From Oribacterium sp. UBA3737 (GTDB lineage: Bacteria; Bacillota_A; Clostridia; Lachnospirales; Lachnospiraceae): a stretch of 8,776 nucleotides of DNA. Within the stretch, counting starts at the first letter, position 1, and each line of letters starts with the position of its first letter. Under the pieces are notes generated by a model, which worked only from the letters and a program-made list of their open reading frames with translations, was not told where the DNA came from and ran no database searches. Shown one piece after another: positions 5,215 to 8,776 of this stretch. The stretch spans positions 1-8,776 of the forward strand of contig DFGZ01000313.1 in the NCBI GenBank assembly GCA_002371295.1, in the 5' to 3' direction. Both the position numbers and the translations under genes were made by a program.

Positions 5215-5243
5215 ATGATAACCCATCTCTGACGAAAAAGCAA
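5215..5243 (-). promoter_or_regulatory. candidate promoter of the 5104-5208 small RNA
   Basis: On the minus strand TATCAT (5 of 6 to consensus) lies 17 bp after TTGCTT (3 of 6). The upstream DNA to ~5365 is A/T-rich with several A and T runs, which may help recruit polymerase. Evidence is moderate. Confidence 0.4.
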
Positions 5244-5365
5244 CAAAATTATTAAATTTTTTTCCACTTTTGTAATCATTTAGAAAGATTTAATTTTTGC
5301 TTTTTCTCTCACAATTTTAATGATTTAAAGCGTCAAATTGAAAATCCGGGTAATTTTTTTCCGTC

Positions 5366-5401
5366 AAAATGGACCCCGAAGTCAGCTTCGGGGCCCATTT
5401 T
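5366..5401. terminator. strong hairpin ending the ROK-gene transcript
   Basis: Sixteen-base arms (5366-5381 and 5386-5401, core CCCCGAAG/CTTCGGGG, one non-Watson-Crick position) enclose a 4-nt loop. It begins 20 nt past the ROK stop codon. On the minus strand the only T run is the TTTT at the end of the stem, followed by GACGG, so it may work through the stem's A/T base or act as a 3' stabiliser. On the plus strand TTTTGCTTTT follows. Confidence 0.75.
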
Positions 5402-5421
5402 GCTTTTGGTCTGAGATTTTC

Positions 5422-6609
5422 TTATACTTTCAGCTTTAATATTTTTTCATTGAATACTATGGCAACAGTGCCAATGGAATCTTCAAAATCTCCCAGTGTG
5501 GATTTATTGATAAAATCAGTATCTTCCACATGGTAGCGATCTAAAAATATCTTTTTGAAGTTTTCTTTGATATAAGGCAGTTCAAATAAACCGCCGTAAT
5601 ATATTATCTTATCGGGAGGCAGAACCATGGAAGCATTGTAAAGTGCGCAGGCAAGTTTGCCCATCACCTCGTAAAGTATCTTTTCAAGCCCCGGATCATG
5701 TATTCCACCCCATACAGAAAGGGTCTTCACTGTGATTTTTTCCCGGTCTCCCTCAAGTGCCTCCCAGAGTTCGGGAGTCTCAGTTTCCGAGAACTTTTCT
5801 CTGAGCTTTTCTGTGATCGTTTTTAAAGAAATCATGGACTCAAGAGTACTTCCATTCTCGTCAAGTATGATGTGTCCGAGCTCAGGGATCCTTCCGTCCT
5901 GATTGCCATATACCTTGTTGTTTATGGCGATGGCAGAACCGAGTCCCGGCCCCCACTTTACAAAAACAAAATTACCCTTTTCCCTGCCGGCACCGTATAT
6001 AAGCTCTGCAATGGCAAAGGCATTGACATTGTTATCAACGACCACCGGAATACGGAGTCCTCTTTCAAGCTTTCTGCGTACAGGCACAGGTGCATTCCAG
6101 ATGCTCGGAATATAATCATCTCTCTGTTTGTCGCTTGAGACATTACCGGGCACAGACACTCCCGCTCCCAGGATATCATCCGGTGTAAGGGACAGGCTGT
6201 CCATAAGCTCATAGGCTGTGTCGATGATCTTCTCAAGAAAGATTTCAGGCGGCAGTTCCGTATCTGTCACCAATGTCTTCTTCAGCAGACATTTGCCTCT
6301 CATGTTGTTTACGGAAACCACAGTTACATTTCGTTCGATACATATCCCCAGTATCTTAGTGAAATCATCATCAAGTCCTATGCGGATCTTCTTGCGGCCA
6401 ACATGGGCTTTTTCCTCCATCTCACCGTTTTCCCTGAGAATGCCCATCTCCAGAAGCTCATTGCTTATCTGTGTCACGGCAGCTGCGGTAAGCCCAAGCT
6501 GAGTGGCGATGTCCTTTCTGGCCATATCACCTTTGTCGTTCAAAAGACGGATGATTTTACTTCTGTTTTCTGATTTTACATCATTACTGTTTATCCCCGT
6601 ATACTTCAT
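5422..6609 (-). CDS. ROK-family transcriptional regulator (NagC/XylR-like), zinc motif lost
   Basis: This 395-residue DNA-binding protein has an N-terminal winged helix (ARKDIATQLGLTAAAVTQISN at ~30-50, then ELLEMGIL) and a ROK sugar-kinase-fold domain from ~85. The ROK landmarks GAGVSVPGNV (148-157), GPGLGSAIA (220-228) and ELGHI (243-247) are present. The position of the kinase catalytic Asp reads Asn (VDNNVN, 191-196), so kinase activity is unlikely. After ELGH the usual zinc-binding CxCGxxGCxE is absent (ILDENGSTLESM). It probably senses a sugar or sugar phosphate and controls the neighbouring isomerase and TctA-type transporter genes in the same orientation. The start at 6609 is preferred because GGATGGGGG precedes it; the ATG at 6648 has no SD. 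No clear own promoter is seen, so co-transcription is likely. Confidence 0.92.
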   Translation of the reverse strand: MKYTGINSNDVKSENRSKIIRLLNDKGDMARKDIATQLGLTAAAVTQISNELLEMGILRENGEMEEKAHVGRKKIRIGLDDDFTKILGICIERNVTVVSVNNMRGKCLLKKTLVTDTELPPEIFLEKIIDTAYELMDSLSLTPDDILGAGVSVPGNVSSDKQRDDYIPSIWNAPVPVRRKLERGLRIPVVVDNNVNAFAIAELIYGAGREKGNFVFVKWGPGLGSAIAINNKVYGNQDGRIPELGHIILDENGSTLESMISLKTITEKLREKFSETETPELWEALEGDREKITVKTLSVWGGIHDPGLEKILYEVMGKLACALYNASMVLPPDKIIYYGGLFELPYIKENFKKIFLDRYHVEDTDFINKSTLGDFEDSIGTVAIVFNEKILKLKV

Positions 6610-6661
6610 GTCGCCCCCATCCACCAGATGAAAATCAAAATATGACATCTTGTGATGAAGT

Positions 6662-6699
6662 CTACCACCCTCTTTAACTTAAATACAAGAGGATGATAG
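6662..6699 (-). other. intercistronic hairpin between isomerase and ROK genes
   Basis: On the minus strand 13-base arms (6699-6687 and 6674-6662) pair without interruption using two G-U pairs, around a 12-nt loop. On the plus strand those two positions become mismatches, so the element is built for minus-strand RNA. It starts ~24 nt past the isomerase stop and has no T run. Partial termination or an mRNA processing/stability boundary that lowers regulator output is likely. Confidence 0.55.
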
Positions 6700-6722
6700 G
6701 CTTAATCTTCCTGTTTTTAATA

Positions 6723-8063
6723 TCAGAACCTGAACACTTCAATATTCAGCATATTTCCAAGCATTTCCAGTTCTTCGGCACAGCTTCCGTAAGTCACAAC
6801 ATAATGTGGCTCCCAGCCATCCTTAACTGCCTGCTCAACGATTTTTTTGGAATCATTCTCTGTCTTTACAACAATGGATGTTCCCAGGAACTGACGTGGC
6901 TTGTCAAGTACAGCACCTTCTGCGATGAAGAATCTGAACCTGCCGTTCTCGTCTCTTCCCACTCTGAAAATTGTGGCATGTTCTGTGCTCTCGCAGCCGA
7001 ATTCCATGGTCGGTCCCAGCTTTCTGTTAGGGTGTACACCTACAGCAGCACCGGTATCTTTTCTTGCGAGATCGCAGGCTGCCATTCCGCAATGCCAGAA
7101 TGTTATGGTATTCTCACCCTCATCCAGAGATACAGGATCTCCGAAGAAGCAGGATCTTCCAGTGAGCTTCGAACCGATATACATTGACAGCGCACCATAA
7201 GTGTCGGACTCACAGCTTGCACTTACTCCGAGAGAATTAAGGAGTGAAAGTACCGCACATACAGGTGTGCCGAAATCTGTAAAGAAATCAGGCCAGCATC
7301 TTGAAGAGATGGCACCGATGTGATTTTCTGTCACATAGTCCTTATAAGCTTTATAAAGCTTTGCAAAATCCTTTACGTTCTTCTCCGGTGTATTCTCCAG
7401 TCCCACGATCTGCTTCTTTGCATCCTCAAGGTAAGGCGCACACTCATCATCGGTATATGCCTTAGCTTTGTTGATAAGCTCTCTTGATTCGATGGAATCA
7501 AGTGTTGCTCCAAAAACAGATGTAATGTCTGCATCCAGTGCCCTTCCGAAACCGAAGCCCTGTGGTGTATGTCCGATGGACACAAGCTTTAATCCCCTGA
7601 GATCTTTCTTTACTTTCGCTGCCCTGATAGCGGCTGCAGCCTTATCGATGATTTCCTTCTCCTCGGGCCCTCCGAACATATACTCAAACTTTGAGTCCTT
7701 ACGGAATGCCTTGATACTGTTCGCTGCGGAGAAAGCGCCTGTGAGTGAATTCAGACGGAGTCTTCCTCCATCGATAACAGGCTCTCTCAGTGTCCAGAGC
7801 AAGATAGGACATGAGAATCTGCGAAGAACCTCTGTAGCGTAAGCTGCATTGGCAAATGTAATGTTCTGTAAAACTATAAGATCCGGGTTGATCTCATCCA
7901 GGAACTCATTCAAAAGATCGATGGAGAGAAGCATCTCCTTGGGAACCACAACATCCTCTGTGATATCCTTAAGCATCTTTATTGATTTTTCGAACTGAAT
8001 CTGCGCACTCTCTAAATGAAATGTTCCTACTCCGATAGGCACATAAGCCACCTGAAAACCCAT
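6723..8063 (-). CDS. L-fucose isomerase-fold family protein, substrate unknown
   Basis: This 446-residue cytoplasmic enzyme resembles the L-fucose/L-arabinose isomerase superfamily (COG2407 type), which interconverts aldoses and ketoses with a divalent metal. An N-terminal Rossmann-like region (AYVPIGVGTFH at 5-16, DLIVLQNITFANAAY at 61-75, CPILLWTLREP at 85-95) precedes the family core: SRCWPDFFTDFG (254-265), SCESDTYGALSMY (283-295) and FWHCGMAACDL (322-332). By analogy Glu285, Asp287 or Asp309, and His324 are candidate metal ligands. It is shorter than E. coli FucI (~590), like many uncharacterised members. The ATG at 8063 has GAGGAA about 8 bases upstream. A TctA transporter gene upstream and a ROK regulator downstream point to uptake and breakdown of a sugar or sugar acid. 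Substrate cannot be read from sequence. Confidence 0.82.
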   Translation of the reverse strand: MGFQVAYVPIGVGTFHLESAQIQFEKSIKMLKDITEDVVVPKEMLLSIDLLNEFLDEINPDLIVLQNITFANAAYATEVLRRFSCPILLWTLREPVIDGGRLRLNSLTGAFSAANSIKAFRKDSKFEYMFGGPEEKEIIDKAAAAIRAAKVKKDLRGLKLVSIGHTPQGFGFGRALDADITSVFGATLDSIESRELINKAKAYTDDECAPYLEDAKKQIVGLENTPEKNVKDFAKLYKAYKDYVTENHIGAISSRCWPDFFTDFGTPVCAVLSLLNSLGVSASCESDTYGALSMYIGSKLTGRSCFFGDPVSLDEGENTITFWHCGMAACDLARKDTGAAVGVHPNRKLGPTMEFGCESTEHATIFRVGRDENGRFRFFIAEGAVLDKPRQFLGTSIVVKTENDSKKIVEQAVKDGWEPHYVVTYGSCAEELEMLGNMLNIEVFRF

Positions 8064-8179
8064 TGTTATTTCCTCTTTTCCGATATTAATGTCTCTGTAT
8101 AAAAATTATGTATTGTTTTTTCCGGAATGATGTCGTGGTCTTAATATCACTTTTCAGACCCTTCATCACTCACTCCCCT
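8064..8179 (-). other. TctA-isomerase intergenic region
   Basis: The 116-bp gap holds no U-tailed terminator. A weak two-part hairpin is possible (TGATG/CATCA at 8164-8168 with 8128-8132, and GGTCT/AGACC at 8156-8160 with 8137-8141). No good promoter is seen, so the transporter and isomerase genes are probably one transcript. Confidence 0.35.
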
Positions 8180-8776
8180 TCAACAAGCCTCCTGAGCCTC
8201 AAGGTCGTTATGCATCTTGTTGATCTCTTCAGCCTGCTCTTCGTTAAGGGCTTCAACCTTCTTATTGATTCTCAGCATTGAACCTACCAGAACCACTGTA
8301 ATAAGAAGAATGATAAGAGATATAGGTCTCTTGAAGAAGATAAAGTAATCTCTGTCATAGGACATCATGGCAGTTACAAAGTTTGTTTCCATGATCTTCG
8401 CAAGGATAAGTCCGAGAAGAAGTGGAATCGCATCTATCTCCATGATCTTAAGAAGATAACTGAATACAAGAAGTACTGCACAGAAGATCATCTCCTTAAA
8501 GTTTCCTGTTCCTGCAAATGCTCCCGCGAAGCAGAAAAGCATGATTGCCGGAGCAAGATAGGTGTACTTGACCTGTACCACCTTGGCTACAACTCTGGTC
8601 ATGACCTTGCCAAGCGGCCACAGGAAAAGGTTTGCAACGAAACATCCAACGATAATAGTGTATGCCTGAAGTGCCTGCTTTGTGAACATATTAGGACCGG
8701 GCTGCATGCCGTGAAGGATGAATGCTCCGAGAAGAAGGGCTGTAACACCGTCTCCGGGGATACCCATAGTCATAAG
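8180..8776 (-). CDS. tripartite tricarboxylate transporter permease, TctA family (partial, C-terminal part)
   Basis: The gene runs off the right edge; the last ~198 codons are present. Members are ~500-residue inner-membrane permeases that use an ion gradient and a binding protein (TctC) with a small subunit (TctB). The visible start, TMGIPGDGVTALLLGAF then HGMQPGP, is the conserved second TctA signature (GIPGSGTTA...LLGAL...HG..PGP type). Four to five hydrophobic segments follow, including one over FKRPISLIILLITVVLVGSML. The tail after residue ~170 of this fragment is a charged, Glu-rich helix (KVEALNEEQAEEINKMHNDLEAQ). Known substrates are carboxylates such as citrate; some members move sugar acids or other acids. 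Linkage to an isomerase suggests a sugar-derived acid or related compound. TctB and TctC should lie beyond the window. Confidence 0.92.
   Translation of the reverse strand, partial: LMTMGIPGDGVTALLLGAFILHGMQPGPNMFTKQALQAYTIIVGCFVANLFLWPLGKVMTRVVAKVVQVKYTYLAPAIMLFCFAGAFAGTGNFKEMIFCAVLLVFSYLLKIMEIDAIPLLLGLILAKIMETNFVTAMMSYDRDYFIFFKRPISLIILLITVVLVGSMLRINKKVEALNEEQAEEINKMHNDLEAQEAC

Noticed and set aside
5185..5217. 10-codon minus-strand frame ATGATGGTGGTG near the small-RNA candidate
   Set aside because: It overlaps the proposed -10 element, so it would lie partly upstream of the transcript start, and it has no SD.
6610..6648. Longer ROK protein starting at 6648
   Set aside because: No SD precedes that ATG; the G-rich site before 6609 fits better, and the extra 13 residues add nothing typical of the family.
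6693..7187. Plus-strand 164-codon reading frame opposite the isomerase gene
   Set aside because: It is the shadow of a well-supported minus-strand enzyme, with no SD and no family resemblance.
1..8776. CRISPR arrays, tRNA genes, insertion sequences, phage genes
   Set aside because: No regularly spaced repeats, cloverleaf-like sequences, transposase motifs or terminal inverted repeats were seen on either strand by eye.

Overview
The window looks like chromosomal DNA from a low-to-mid GC anaerobic Firmicute, most likely a Lachnospiraceae relative (Butyrivibrio, Pseudobutyrivibrio or Roseburia type). This rests on strong purine-rich Shine-Dalgarno sites (AGGAG, GAGGGG), AT-rich intergenic DNA with classic sigma-A promoters and hairpin-plus-U terminators, a secreted CAP protein with a cell-wall-binding-type repeat region, and a CCTTGAAAA leader element typical of clostridial rRNA operons. 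The placement is inference, because no marker gene lies inside the window. All seven protein genes are on the minus strand, so transcription runs from high to low coordinates.

Layout from right to left: (1) 8776-5366 is a probable transport and catabolism locus. It holds the 3' part of a TctA-type tripartite tricarboxylate transporter permease (cut by the window edge), an L-fucose isomerase-fold enzyme of unassigned substrate, and a ROK-family DNA-binding regulator, ending at a strong hairpin. (2) 5210-5104 carries signals for a short minus-strand RNA: a promoter and a stem-loop terminator with no gene between. (3) 5092-4484 is a one-gene unit for a small NifX/NifB-type cofactor-binding-domain protein, with its own promoter and terminator. 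(4) 4371-2913 holds a MerR-family regulator with a GyrI-like effector domain, followed 19 bp later by a three-segment DUF4234 membrane protein and a very strong terminator. Upstream is a textbook MerR operator: a palindrome inside a 19-bp -35/-10 spacer, facing the plus strand. It would produce only a ~75-nt RNA ending at the 4331-4371 hairpin. (5) 2736-1376 is a one-gene glyceraldehyde-3-phosphate dehydrogenase unit with its own extended -10 promoter, a ~110-nt structured leader and a terminator. The enzyme has a charged C-terminal tail and lacks the usual Asp that enforces NAD specificity. (6) 1373-300 is a one-gene unit for a secreted CAP-domain protein. (7) 245-1 appears to be the promoter and leader of a ribosomal RNA operon reading leftwards out of the window (TTGACA, 17 bp, TATTAT, AT-rich upstream element, boxA-like element). 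The 16S gene would lie just beyond position 1.

The points most worth following up are the MerR-type promoter that seems to control only a short RNA, the second small-RNA candidate at 5104-5210, the rRNA leader at the left edge, and the unassigned isomerase/TctA/ROK pathway. I see no insertion sequence, CRISPR array, phage gene or tRNA here.
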